A DNA stretch of 64,000 bases from Pyrenula massariospora (lineage: Eukaryota; Ascomycota; Eurotiomycetes; Pyrenulales; Pyrenulaceae), in contig JAGFMI010000026.1 of the NCBI GenBank assembly GCA_021030905.1, forward strand, positions 248,001 to 312,000, read 5' to 3'. Shown one piece after another: positions 55,301 through 62,975 of the stretch (position 1 is its first letter; each line of letters begins with the position of its first letter). Below the pieces are notes generated by a model that had not been told where the DNA came from, searched no databases, and saw only the letters and a list, made by a program, of their open reading frames with translations. A program made the translations under genes and the position numbers.

Positions 55301-56243
55301 CTGCTACCGCCACCCAAAGGTCTTTCTCTGAGTGTATTGGGACAATATCGCCGGCACCAATTCCGAGTTCAATGAGCTCTCTTGCCAAACGCCCAGATAG
55401 TATTTCGAGCTCACCGTATGAGATCGAGTCCGTGGTAGAGCAGACGGCCTGTCGCTCCGGGGACTGTAGGGCGTGTTGCTGAATGAGCTCCACTGCGGTG
55501 ACGGTGGGTGCGAGCGGAATTGCTTCAAGCCTCTGGGCAAAAAGCCTGTATTGGTTGGAGCTCGGTTGGTACAAATCAAGCTCGGAGATCAACGCGTCTG
55601 GATTTTTCGCGATTTGGGCCAAGACATAATCCAACGTTCCTGCGACTTCTGTCGTCGAATGGACAGCCACAGTTGTCGATAAGCGCCACAAAGCTTCATC
55701 AGACTTTGACCACTGAATTTGCATTTCCTCAAAACCGTGCCTTAAGGAAACGTCAGTGTCATTGAGAAAGGAAACAGCCATACCAGGGTACAGGGGCCGT
55801 CCCTTGTTTTCCGTTGCAGGCGAACATTGATGTGTCTCGTACTCTTCGAAAGCCTCGCGGATCTGGCGAGAGAGCTCGGCTACACTCATGCTGCTGTCGA
55901 CTTTGGCAATGAATTGAGCGTCTTGCTTCGCTTCGGCAACATTTGCAACATCTCCCGGCGACCCTGTCAAATATGCAAAGCCCCTAAGTGTAAAAGACAC
56001 CGAGGATTTCCCCCCATAGTAACGCAGGAGAATATTCCACACACTAGCCAGCACATGCGGAACTCCCACATTCAGAGTGCCGCAGACCTGGTCGATGCTG
56101 TGAACAAGATCGGGATCCAGATGACGGAGGCGGCGATCAAGTGTAGGTCCGTCGGAGGGTGCCGTCTCAACAGACTCTGGTTGACCGTGACCGTGACAGA
56201 TACATCTGATGAGAGGCTTATGAGGTTTGAGAGCATTGGCCAT
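52323..56243 (-). CDS. non-ribosomal peptide synthetase, half C-A-T-C
   Basis: Uninterrupted frame. The ATG at 56243 (residue 4 of the longest reading) is preferred, giving about 1306 residues. Order (numbering from an ATG 3 codons upstream): half of a condensation domain (about 40-245, corresponding to the C-terminal half only), then adenylation (about 255-775) with A3 YVVFTSGSTGAPKG, A4 FTSHAWDVCVME, A5 MYGPAECG, A7 YKTGDLGYY, RGRKDSQVKIHG and A10 Lys760 in NTSGKVDR. A carrier domain follows (FFKLGGDSL, Ser827 phosphopantetheine site), then a terminal condensation domain (about 900-1300) with HHALADA at 1023-1029 in place of HHxxxDG. The A-domain Asp (AWD) fits an alpha-amino acid substrate. 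A rough eye reading of the ten-residue code is D-V-M-F-D-G-M-V-N-K. A probable 5' untranslated intron lies at 56258-56332. The divergent neighbour is an ABC exporter, so this is likely a small metabolite cluster. Confidence 0.9.
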   Translation of the reverse strand: MANALKPHKPLIRCICHGHGQPESVETAPSDGPTLDRRLRHLDPDLVHSIDQVCGTLNVGVPHVLASVWNILLRYYGGKSSVSFTLRGFAYLTGSPGDVANVAEAKQDAQFIAKVDSSMSVAELSRQIREAFEEYETHQCSPATENKGRPLYPGMAVSFLNDTDVSLRHGFEEMQIQWSKSDEALWRLSTTVAVHSTTEVAGTLDYVLAQIAKNPDALISELDLYQPSSNQYRLFAQRLEAIPLAPTVTAVELIQQHALQSPERQAVCSTTDSISYGELEILSGRLARELIELGIGAGDIVPIHSEKDLWVAVAALAVLKSGGAFLLMDITHPTDRLSGIVAQVNPKVILKSPTAPRLEAPQETLHLETDTARLRGLTGQAVSQKRDPWSLAYVVFTSGSTGAPKGAQNHEASLTSSALAIANALGINRSARVLQFTSHAWDVCVMEMLWSFIQGSCVCVPTEEERLGALPAVVQRMNCNWAVFTPAIARFINPLDVPALQVLDVGGEALSDDVVDRWASKVRLIQMYGPAECGVNCTARIMQSGDCARNLGRFYGCAGMVVNMDDHGLLVPDGSIGEIVLVGPNVGTGYLNNPQKTAESFLEMPKWIITYRSSVIPRMYKTGDLGYYNSSGEMIIRGRKDSQVKIHGIRLELGEVEANLRSVVPTAGDIVVELIPSKVGGEKTLTAFIVFQHPTQTLAKRPTSYVKDDPEEPLRLAPLPQQMLDNIEKSIEKKLPKPCCPTLYVVIASLPLNTSGKVDRHTLRRLAAGLTAEQRASMRGIPTDFKAPRSEEEKALQQIWSQVLAIEASSVSATDNFFKLGGDSLAAMKCITTAADQGWIMTYAEIFEHPVLKDLAQIVRSKDTDDMSSPYEQFVLLGSQQDQETMLQHTAEICGVPQTEIEDIYPTTPEQTRTIRETISRQGAHVFRTTFEIDGGINLNKLKEAWESVIRITPLLRTRVVDGKDAKIYQAVLKDNSRGCFPHLTEIDSDPLDVGFGKPLIRISSCVRASGKTYFTVIKHHALADAWSWGLISRAVEDAYHGKNVVHSIPFSSFIKDLMSKDRMETDEYWRTELEGVSKSPLLSESEEYGGFQTKKIDGMFPISIPAIADLTTATIVKAAWVLVLAKVGSTDDVVFRTHGIGRNSKLPHIQNMRGPAYCSFPVRVKIRQDEGIDDFLRRVQEQTVKAAPHEYRGLETIAQLSPGASRACSMLQPYLIIQGEWDHNLLNMKTMPVEWQPSRTPFAVSCTPTSNQIKYFAAFDEHVISSETVSRIIQGLGRMLEAIKGQLEAAADEGVSVEALMGMDF

Positions 56244-57142
56244 CTTCCTCAAGCTTCCTAGATATCCCGTGTCAGTTGCTTTTCATAAATCGGTTAACAA
56301 TGGATGTTGAGGTAAGGCTTGGGGAAGCTCACGATGTTCTTACAACAGGTAAGGGACAGATGAGGTGAGGTTTGTTGTGGAGAGATTGATGGTGAGTCCG
56401 CACGGCATTTGGTAGATCCGTTCTACATTCACGTCAGGAAGGTACATACCCGGAGTCGCTTCCGTCTTCCCCTTCTCACTCCTCTTCCCCGACACCCGTC
56501 AAGTGACTCGCCGGCAGTCCACACGCGCACTTCAATGAGCGGCGGTGATGTATTTGTCTTCTCATTCTGCTACCTACGGAAGCACTTCTGGCTTCTTGTC
56601 GAGGTATCTTTTCCCAGCAATTCAATGTGTTCTCTTTTGTCAAGGCGAGGTTTCAGAAATTGTAATACACGCTATCATGACTCAGGTGAACGCGCGTCCC
56701 AAGAATCAGATACGCCATCGCTTCTGCTTCTCAGCCTTGAATCGCCCCGAAATGGGACAGGGATAGAATGCAGCCTCACTCCCGCATAGAGCCGCATCAT
56801 TCAGGCCCTGTCTGAGGTAGGTGCCACAGCATTTCCATGGTAGTCACTCGTCGTGCTCCCACATCTTGCATTGTCAACCCAACCGGCTCCGCATATAGCC
56901 GAAGCAACTTGATAGCCGTCTCTTCTTTGGGAAGAAACTGGCTCCGTCACGAGGCTCGTGTGCAACGTTTCTCTCATCGTCTGACCCCGCCCTCTTCCAT
57001 AAAGATATGCATTCTCCATGCAAAGCAGATCTGAAATTTTGCTCGCCGCCTCCCCGAAGACAGCACGTCCTGAGGACAATACTTTTGTCAACAGCAGAAC
57101 TCAATCACGTTCCCACGCAATCTCCATCACTCCTCCTCGTTT
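56244..57142. promoter_or_regulatory. divergent promoter region shared by the NRPS and the ABC exporter
   Basis: The two start codons are about 0.9 kb apart and face away from each other, so the region carries both promoters, as in many fungal metabolite clusters. On the NRPS side, GTGAGC...TCTAG at 56258-56332 (75 bases) looks like an intron in the leader, ending 14 bases before the preferred ATG. I found no regulatory-protein gene in the interval. Confidence 0.55.
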
Positions 57143-60100
57143 TTGGACATCTCCCTATCTAAAAATATCTTTCCGTGTCTGGCTCTCATGGCTTTCCTAC
57201 GTCCTGTGCGGGTCCTACTTCGCGGTGCATCTTGGTACGACGTCTGCCTTCTGTGCATCGGCGTATCATTTGCGGCAGCAGGTGGTGGTCTGATTCCTAT
57301 GATGCCTGTGATTTTCAGCCGGTTCGCCCAAAGCTTCACTGGAAACGTTGGAGCGATACAAGATGAGCTAGCCCACAACACGATGTACTGGGTCTATCTG
57401 GCTTCCGCTCTGTTCGGCGTAATATTCACAGCAACCTGCGCTATCCAAGCCTTAGCCAGCATCATCACAATGAGGCTCAGGGAGCAGTACCTTGGTGCAT
57501 TATTAAGACAAGAGATGGAGTACTTCTCCCGCGTTGGCGTTGGTGAATGTGCTGAGCGATTAACGAGAGATATCAACACTATTCACAAGGCAGTGGCGGA
57601 GAAGACTCCAAGGATGATACACGGGTTTTCAACATTCACGGTAGCCTTCGTTATCGGCTTTGTTCTTTGCTGGCAGCTGATGCTCCTCCTTTCGTGGTCT
57701 GTTATTGTCTCTATTGGCTTACTGTACATGAGCATACGCCTTGCCCGTAAGTGGGGCCGACGAAGTCTAAACGAATCTGGTCACGCGTCAAGTGTTATGG
57801 AGGAGGCCTTCAGCTCCATTCGGAACATCAAAGCCCTTGGTGCAGAAGAACATATGGCTTGCCGATATCATCAGAGCTTGTGTCGAGCAAAGCGATGGAA
57901 TATGAGGCAGAAGGCGAGTTCTAACGTTGTCCTCGGCGTGACAATCTGCTTCAATTACTTCAATATGTCCTTGTCCTGGTGGCAGGGTGCCCGATTACTT
58001 ACTGAAGGCAAAGCATCTTTTACGGATGTTTTCGTCATCCAACTACTTATCAGCCAAGCGTTATTTGCCCTTACCGGAATGTCAAACCATCTCGAAACCT
58101 TTACCCAAGCTCTCGCTGCGATACGGAAAACAAATGAAGTCATTGAACACCCGTCGTTACTCGATGCGACTTCCCACAAAGGCCTAACGTCCGCTTCAGT
58201 GAGGGGCGAGATCGAGCTTCAAGGCGTCCATTTAGCCTATCCTTCTAGGCCAAAAAGTGCAGTCCTTATAGACATCAATTTGTTTTTACCACAAGGGAAA
58301 ACGACTGCAATAGTTGGCCATTCGGGATGCGGCAAAAGCTCCGTGATGGACTTGCTCATGAGATTCTACGACCCAGTGAAAGGACGAGTGCTGCTCGATG
58401 GGCGGGACTTTCGCGCGATAAATCTCAGGTGGCTACGCAGCCAGATTAGTATCGTGCAGCAACATCCAGGCCTTTTTGCAGCAACCATAATTCAAAACAT
58501 TGCCATGGGACTGAAAGATTACGATCTCGAGTCAGACACTTCCGACGCGGTTCATGTTCATGATCAAGAGACGGAGCTGAAAGACTTCGCTGTTTCGACT
58601 TCGACGTACGCATTGGTTCAAAAGGCAGCCAAAATGGCCAATGCCCATGACTTCATCATGAAGCTTCCTGATGGATATGATTCGATTGTTGGCGAAAACG
58701 GTTTGAACCTTTCAGGAGGGCAGCGTCAGCGAATAGCGATCGCTCGTGCCCTTATATCAAATCCCAAAATCTTGCTTCTTGATGAAGCAACTTCCGCAGT
58801 CGATTCTGAATCCGAGAGAAAGATCATCGAAGCTCTCAAACACGCTGCTGCAACTAGAACAACGATCGTTGTAGCTCACCGACTTTCGACAATCAGAGCT
58901 GCGGACAACATCGTGGTTCTCTCCAAAGGCGCCATCGCTGAGCAAGGTACACATGATGCCCTGATGGCTAAAAATGGACTCTACCGAGACCTTGTTAATA
59001 TTGGTAGCTCTGGCGGCCTTGTCGATGAATATTCAGAGCGAGTTGAGGAAGATGTTTTGTCTCAGAGTGATATCCATGAAAATAAGGAAGCCATGACGGC
59101 GGTTGTAGCCTCTCCCCTTCTCATGGATGCGGATGCGTCTGAGTCTGATATTCCTGAGATGAGCCCGTCCATTGACGCGTCTTTACACACTTCAGGATCG
59201 CAATACTCTACTGGATCCTTGTGCAAATTTGTCGTTAGCTTCGCTTCTGGGAGCGTTCTGCTTAATTCTATTGGTACTATCTGCTGTGTTATCGCCGGTG
59301 TCGAAGAGGCCGTCAATGCTATAGTTTTTGGCGAATCTACTATTTCTTTGTCCCTTCCCTCCCTTCAATACTCCGAACTTACGCGTCAAATACAATTCTG
59401 GGCCCTGATGTTCGTTGTTTTGGCAGTAGTCATGGTTCTAGTCTTCAGTCTACAAGGCCTGGCTCTTTCGCTGTCCTCTGAGCGTATGCTCAAATCTGTC
59501 AAACTCGAATCGCTGCGCCGTGTACTCCGACAAGATGTCTCTCTTTTCGATAAAGCCGAAAGCTCGTCAGGCTCTTTGCAGACACTTGTCTCTGTTGAGG
59601 CAAACAATATGTGTAGTCTCAGCGGAGCAACTTTCGGAGTGCTATTAATAACAGTCTTTACCATTCTATCCTCAGTCGTAGTAGCCTGTGTGTATGCGTG
59701 GAAATTGGCCTTGGTCTGTACCGCAACCATTCCAATCCTTATGGCATGTGTCTTCCTAAATGCGAACGTTCTTTCAAGGTTCGCGAAGAAGACTGACTTG
59801 GAGCTCCGAACGGCTGCTGCAACCGTTATTGAAGCTATATCCCTCATTCGAACCGTTGCTTCTCTCGGTCTACAACAGCGAGTAGCAGACCGATATCATA
59901 AGCAGCTCTTGGCACTGTCCAAAAAGAATGTGATCACAATTGTCAAAGTCTCGCTACTAAGGGCGACCTCCGAGTCAACTACTTATCTTGTGATGGCCCT
60001 CGGATTCTGGTATGGAGGAACGCTCCTGGCTAAGGGACAGATCTTGCCTCTTCAGTTCTTTGTTGCCTTCACGTCTGTGATCTTCGGCGCTCGATCTGCA

Positions 60101-60970
60101 GGTGCAATTTTTGCGTTCTCTGAGGACATGAGCAGGTCCGTTTCCGCTGCTCGAATCCTCAAGACGCTCTTTGACAGAAAGCCGGAGATTGGTACCTGGG
60201 CCTCTGACGGCACAACGCTACGGGATATAGCCGGCGCCATTGAGCTTCGAAACGTGTCGTTTTGGTACACTGGGACGTCAGATGCTGTACTAGACGGCAT
60301 TAGCCTCAAAATCGAGCCTGGACAAAGTGTTGCGCTAGTTGGCCCCTCTGGCTCGGGAAAGAGTACTGTAATCGCGCTTCTCGAAAAGTTCTACAACCCA
60401 CGATCTGGCACAATCTTCATTGACGGCCATGACATTACCTCTTTTCACCCAGCCAACTACCGATCCTTCCTCGCGCTTGTTAGTCAAGACATCTCCCTCT
60501 ACGAAGGCACTGTCCGAGAGAATCTCCTTCTAGGCCTCTCGCGTGATGCATCGGAACAAGAGCTCATCGAGGCATGCAAGGACGCAAACCTATTCGACTT
60601 CATTACCTCTCTCCCATCTGGCCTCTCAACCGAGCTCGGTCCCAAATCCACCCGTCTCTCAGGAGGACAGAAGCAACGGCTGAGCATCGCGAGAGCCTTG
60701 CTTCGACGGCCGAAGATCCTCCTGCTGGATGAAGCCACGTCGGCTTTGGATTCCGTGTCCGAGGCTGCGGTTCAGGATGCGCTGGAGCGGGCCGCCAGCG
60801 GGAGGACAACGCTTGTTGTCGCGCATCGCCTGAAGACTGTGAGGAAATGCAATCGGATCTATTTCTTGGATGGTGGGAAGATTGTGGAGGAAGGGAGTCA
60901 TGCGGAGCTGATGAGAAAGGGGGGAAGGTATCAGGCGTGGGTGGATATGCAGGATGTTGGTGGAGGTTGA
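57143..60970 (+). CDS. MDR-type full ABC transporter (ABCB family)
   Basis: Uninterrupted frame of 1275 residues. The ATG at 57188 (MAFLRPVRVLLRG) is a possible alternative start. Order is TMD-NBD-TMD-NBD, as in Ste6/Mdr1-like exporters and in toxin or peptide pumps beside fungal NRPS genes. NBD1 has Walker A GHSGCGKSSVMDLL, LSGGQRQRIAIARAL and Walker B ILLLDEATSAVD. NBD2 has Walker A GPSGSGKSTVIALLEKF, LSGGQKQRLSIARALL and ILLLDEATSALD. Both H-loops are present (VVAHRLSTIRA, VVAHRLKTVRK). Each TMD shows about six helices. It is expected in the plasma or vacuolar membrane. Divergent pairing with the NRPS suggests it exports that product or protects the producer; this is inference from position. 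Confidence 0.93.
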   Translation: MDISLSKNIFPCLALMAFLRPVRVLLRGASWYDVCLLCIGVSFAAAGGGLIPMMPVIFSRFAQSFTGNVGAIQDELAHNTMYWVYLASALFGVIFTATCAIQALASIITMRLREQYLGALLRQEMEYFSRVGVGECAERLTRDINTIHKAVAEKTPRMIHGFSTFTVAFVIGFVLCWQLMLLLSWSVIVSIGLLYMSIRLARKWGRRSLNESGHASSVMEEAFSSIRNIKALGAEEHMACRYHQSLCRAKRWNMRQKASSNVVLGVTICFNYFNMSLSWWQGARLLTEGKASFTDVFVIQLLISQALFALTGMSNHLETFTQALAAIRKTNEVIEHPSLLDATSHKGLTSASVRGEIELQGVHLAYPSRPKSAVLIDINLFLPQGKTTAIVGHSGCGKSSVMDLLMRFYDPVKGRVLLDGRDFRAINLRWLRSQISIVQQHPGLFAATIIQNIAMGLKDYDLESDTSDAVHVHDQETELKDFAVSTSTYALVQKAAKMANAHDFIMKLPDGYDSIVGENGLNLSGGQRQRIAIARALISNPKILLLDEATSAVDSESERKIIEALKHAAATRTTIVVAHRLSTIRAADNIVVLSKGAIAEQGTHDALMAKNGLYRDLVNIGSSGGLVDEYSERVEEDVLSQSDIHENKEAMTAVVASPLLMDADASESDIPEMSPSIDASLHTSGSQYSTGSLCKFVVSFASGSVLLNSIGTICCVIAGVEEAVNAIVFGESTISLSLPSLQYSELTRQIQFWALMFVVLAVVMVLVFSLQGLALSLSSERMLKSVKLESLRRVLRQDVSLFDKAESSSGSLQTLVSVEANNMCSLSGATFGVLLITVFTILSSVVVACVYAWKLALVCTATIPILMACVFLNANVLSRFAKKTDLELRTAAATVIEAISLIRTVASLGLQQRVADRYHKQLLALSKKNVITIVKVSLLRATSESTTYLVMALGFWYGGTLLAKGQILPLQFFVAFTSVIFGARSAGAIFAFSEDMSRSVSAARILKTLFDRKPEIGTWASDGTTLRDIAGAIELRNVSFWYTGTSDAVLDGISLKIEPGQSVALVGPSGSGKSTVIALLEKFYNPRSGTIFIDGHDITSFHPANYRSFLALVSQDISLYEGTVRENLLLGLSRDASEQELIEACKDANLFDFITSLPSGLSTELGPKSTRLSGGQKQRLSIARALLRRPKILLLDEATSALDSVSEAAVQDALERAASGRTTLVVAHRLKTVRKCNRIYFLDGGKIVEEGSHAELMRKGGRYQAWVDMQDVGGG

Positions 60971-61680
60971 GGAATGAAAGCTATGTGAGAGGGCATAGAA
61001 GCTGGAGAGCTGTCTACAGAAAGCGCCACTCGAAGTCAGATGTAGCAATTTCTCGAGCAAGACGCTTCTCCGTAGAACATGCCTAACCTCTCGCTCAAAG
61101 AGAGGGCTGACATCAGCCTACTTACTAAGATTGGAGCACCAAGTACCCCCCAATTCAAAGCGTCTGACTCTCATACTTGGCGATACAGAGCGAGACGTCT
61201 CTCTTGGCGCGGCCCTTCAAGAGCATGTCGACAAGATTTTTGGGAGGCCTTTGCTGTCTGATCAGACCTCCCCTTTCTCCCCCTTTTTTCTTGAAAGGTA
61301 GTGGGGCTAAAGCTAAAGCTTCTCCAACGCGGGCATGGCGGGGTGGCGGCCTAGAGCACCGATCAGGCAGGTGGGTTGCACAAGGTATAGGTCCCGCAGC
61401 AGTTTGACGTAGATGAGATCCAAGGTATTTAGATCTACCCCTCATATCGAATTTCCGGACGTGTACTGCACATTACTTCTCGTCTGCGAGTATCGCTGCT
61501 CTGGCTTGGTAGTCTATCAAACTCTCTCCTTGCATTACTACCTACCCACCCATACATCGCACACCAACCACCGCAACGACGACCGCATCCGCATCCGCAC
61601 CCCGCCGCCTCCGTGCCCTCACCTCCACCCTCCCACCCCCCTCCCCCCTCTCAACAACAACCCCCACCAGCACCGCCAAA
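60971..61680. promoter_or_regulatory. upstream region of the aldo-keto reductase, with a pyrimidine-rich leader
   Basis: About 0.7 kb. The last 75 bases before the ATG (about 61605-61680) are almost entirely C and T on the coding strand, a common feature of highly expressed fungal leaders near the transcription start. Long frames here on either strand arise from this biased composition and are not called. Confidence 0.5.
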
Positions 61681-62757
61681 ATGCCCCTCCTCCCCTCCTC
61701 CACCGGCAAACCCCGCATCATCCTAGGCACCATGACCTTCGGCCCGGACGAAACCAAGGGCGCCCGCATCACCTCTTTAGAAGAATACACGCGCTGCCTC
61801 GACCACTTCCAGCAGCGCGGCTACGCCGAGCTCGACACCGCGCGCATGTACATCGGCGGCGCGCAGGAGTCCTTCACGCGGGCCGCGGGCTGGCGGGACC
61901 GGGGGCTCGCGCTCGCCACCAAGGTGCACCCCGTCAGGCCCGGGGGGCATGCTGCCAGCAAAGTGAAAGAGGCGCTGAGCACGAGTTTGAGGGAGCTGGG
62001 GGCGGAGTGTGTGGATATTTATTACTTGCACGCGCCGGATCATGGGGTGGCGTATGAGGAGACGCTGGGGGCGCTGGATGAGTTGCACAAAGAGGGGAGG
62101 TTTGTGCAGTTGGGGTTGAGTAATTATGCGGCGTGGGAGGTGGCGGAGATTTGGACGATGTGTCGGGAGAGGGGGTGGGTGAGGCCGACGGTTTATCAGG
62201 CTATGTATAATGCTATTAGTATGTTTCCCTTCGTCCCCCTTTGTCTGGTTTGGGGAGGTGGTGAGCTGACGATATGTGTGTGTGCAGCGCGGACGATTGA
62301 GCCGGAGTTGATACCGTGTTGTCGGAAGTATAAGATTGATATTGTGATTTATAATCCACTTGCGGGTGGCATTTTTAGTGGGAAATATAAGACGAAAGAC
62401 ATCCCCGCCGAGGGAAGGTACTCGGACAAGGCGGCTAGCGTGGGCGGCATGTACCGAGCGAGATATTTCAAAGACGCGACATTCGAAGCGCTACGACTGA
62501 TCGAGCCAGTCGTCGAGAAACACGGGCTGACGCTGCTAGAGACGGCCATGAGGTGGTGTGTGCACCACTCGCAGTTGAACATGAAGGATGGGGGTAGAGA
62601 TGGGGTGATTATCGGGGTGAGCAGCTTCAAGCAGCTGGAGGAGAACTTGACGGATTTGGAGAAGGGACCATTGCCGGAGGAAGTGGTCAAAGTGCTAGAT
62701 GAGGCGTGGACGGTGACAATGCCGACGGTGGATACGTATTTTAGGGCTATTAAATGA
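61681..62757 (+). CDS. aldo-keto reductase, AKR7 / aflatoxin-aldehyde-reductase type (two exons)
   Basis: Exons 61681-62218 and 62288-62757 are joined across a 69-base intron (62219-62287, GTATGT...GCAG). The intron is a multiple of three with no stop, so the unspliced frame reads through. Splicing restores YNAITRTIEPELIPC, conserved in the family. The product is about 335 residues. NADPH-dependent reductase of aldehydes and ketones, TIM-barrel fold. Visible features are ILGTMTFGPD, the catalytic Asp and Tyr region DTARMYIGGAQE, Lys in ATKVHP, the HxP-type YYLHAPDHGVAYEETL, and the cofactor-binding IIGVSSFKQLEENL near the end. It lies about 0.7 kb past the ABC exporter on the same strand. It could tailor the NRPS product, or be a general detoxifying enzyme; position is the only link. 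Confidence 0.9.
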   Translation: MPLLPSSTGKPRIILGTMTFGPDETKGARITSLEEYTRCLDHFQQRGYAELDTARMYIGGAQESFTRAAGWRDRGLALATKVHPVRPGGHAASKVKEALSTSLRELGAECVDIYYLHAPDHGVAYEETLGALDELHKEGRFVQLGLSNYAAWEVAEIWTMCRERGWVRPTVYQAMYNAISMFPFVPLCLVWGGGELTICVCAARTIEPELIPCCRKYKIDIVIYNPLAGGIFSGKYKTKDIPAEGRYSDKAASVGGMYRARYFKDATFEALRLIEPVVEKHGLTLLETAMRWCVHHSQLNMKDGGRDGVIIGVSSFKQLEENLTDLEKGPLPEEVVKVLDEAWTVTMPTVDTYFRAIK

Positions 62758-62975
62758 GGGTGGTCAGCTGGATTGATGTGAGAAACAGTGAAGAGATGAT
62801 CAGATCGCAATTAGATTTATGAGAGCGATGGAGAGAGTAAAGCAATGTCGGAGAATACCCCAAAACTTGACCTACCCATGGCCGGCTAGCTTTTCATTCA
62901 TAGCGAAATCATTATTTTGCAACGAGTGGTGGTTGCCGAAGGACTATAGGAAAAACTGTCAGCGCCGATGTGCTG
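62758..62975. other. short gap between convergent gene ends
   Basis: About 220 bases between the reductase stop and the stop codon of the HET-like gene. No feature seen. Confidence 0.4.

Noticed and set aside
57955-60309. Several minus-strand open frames of 70-150 codons across the ABC exporter
   Set aside because: Shadows of the transporter frame, with no independent features.
61413-62057. 214-codon frame overlapping the aldo-keto reductase start
   Set aside because: Pro/Pro/His-rich translation caused by the pyrimidine-rich leader and the biased coding strand; the reductase frame beside it is unmistakable.
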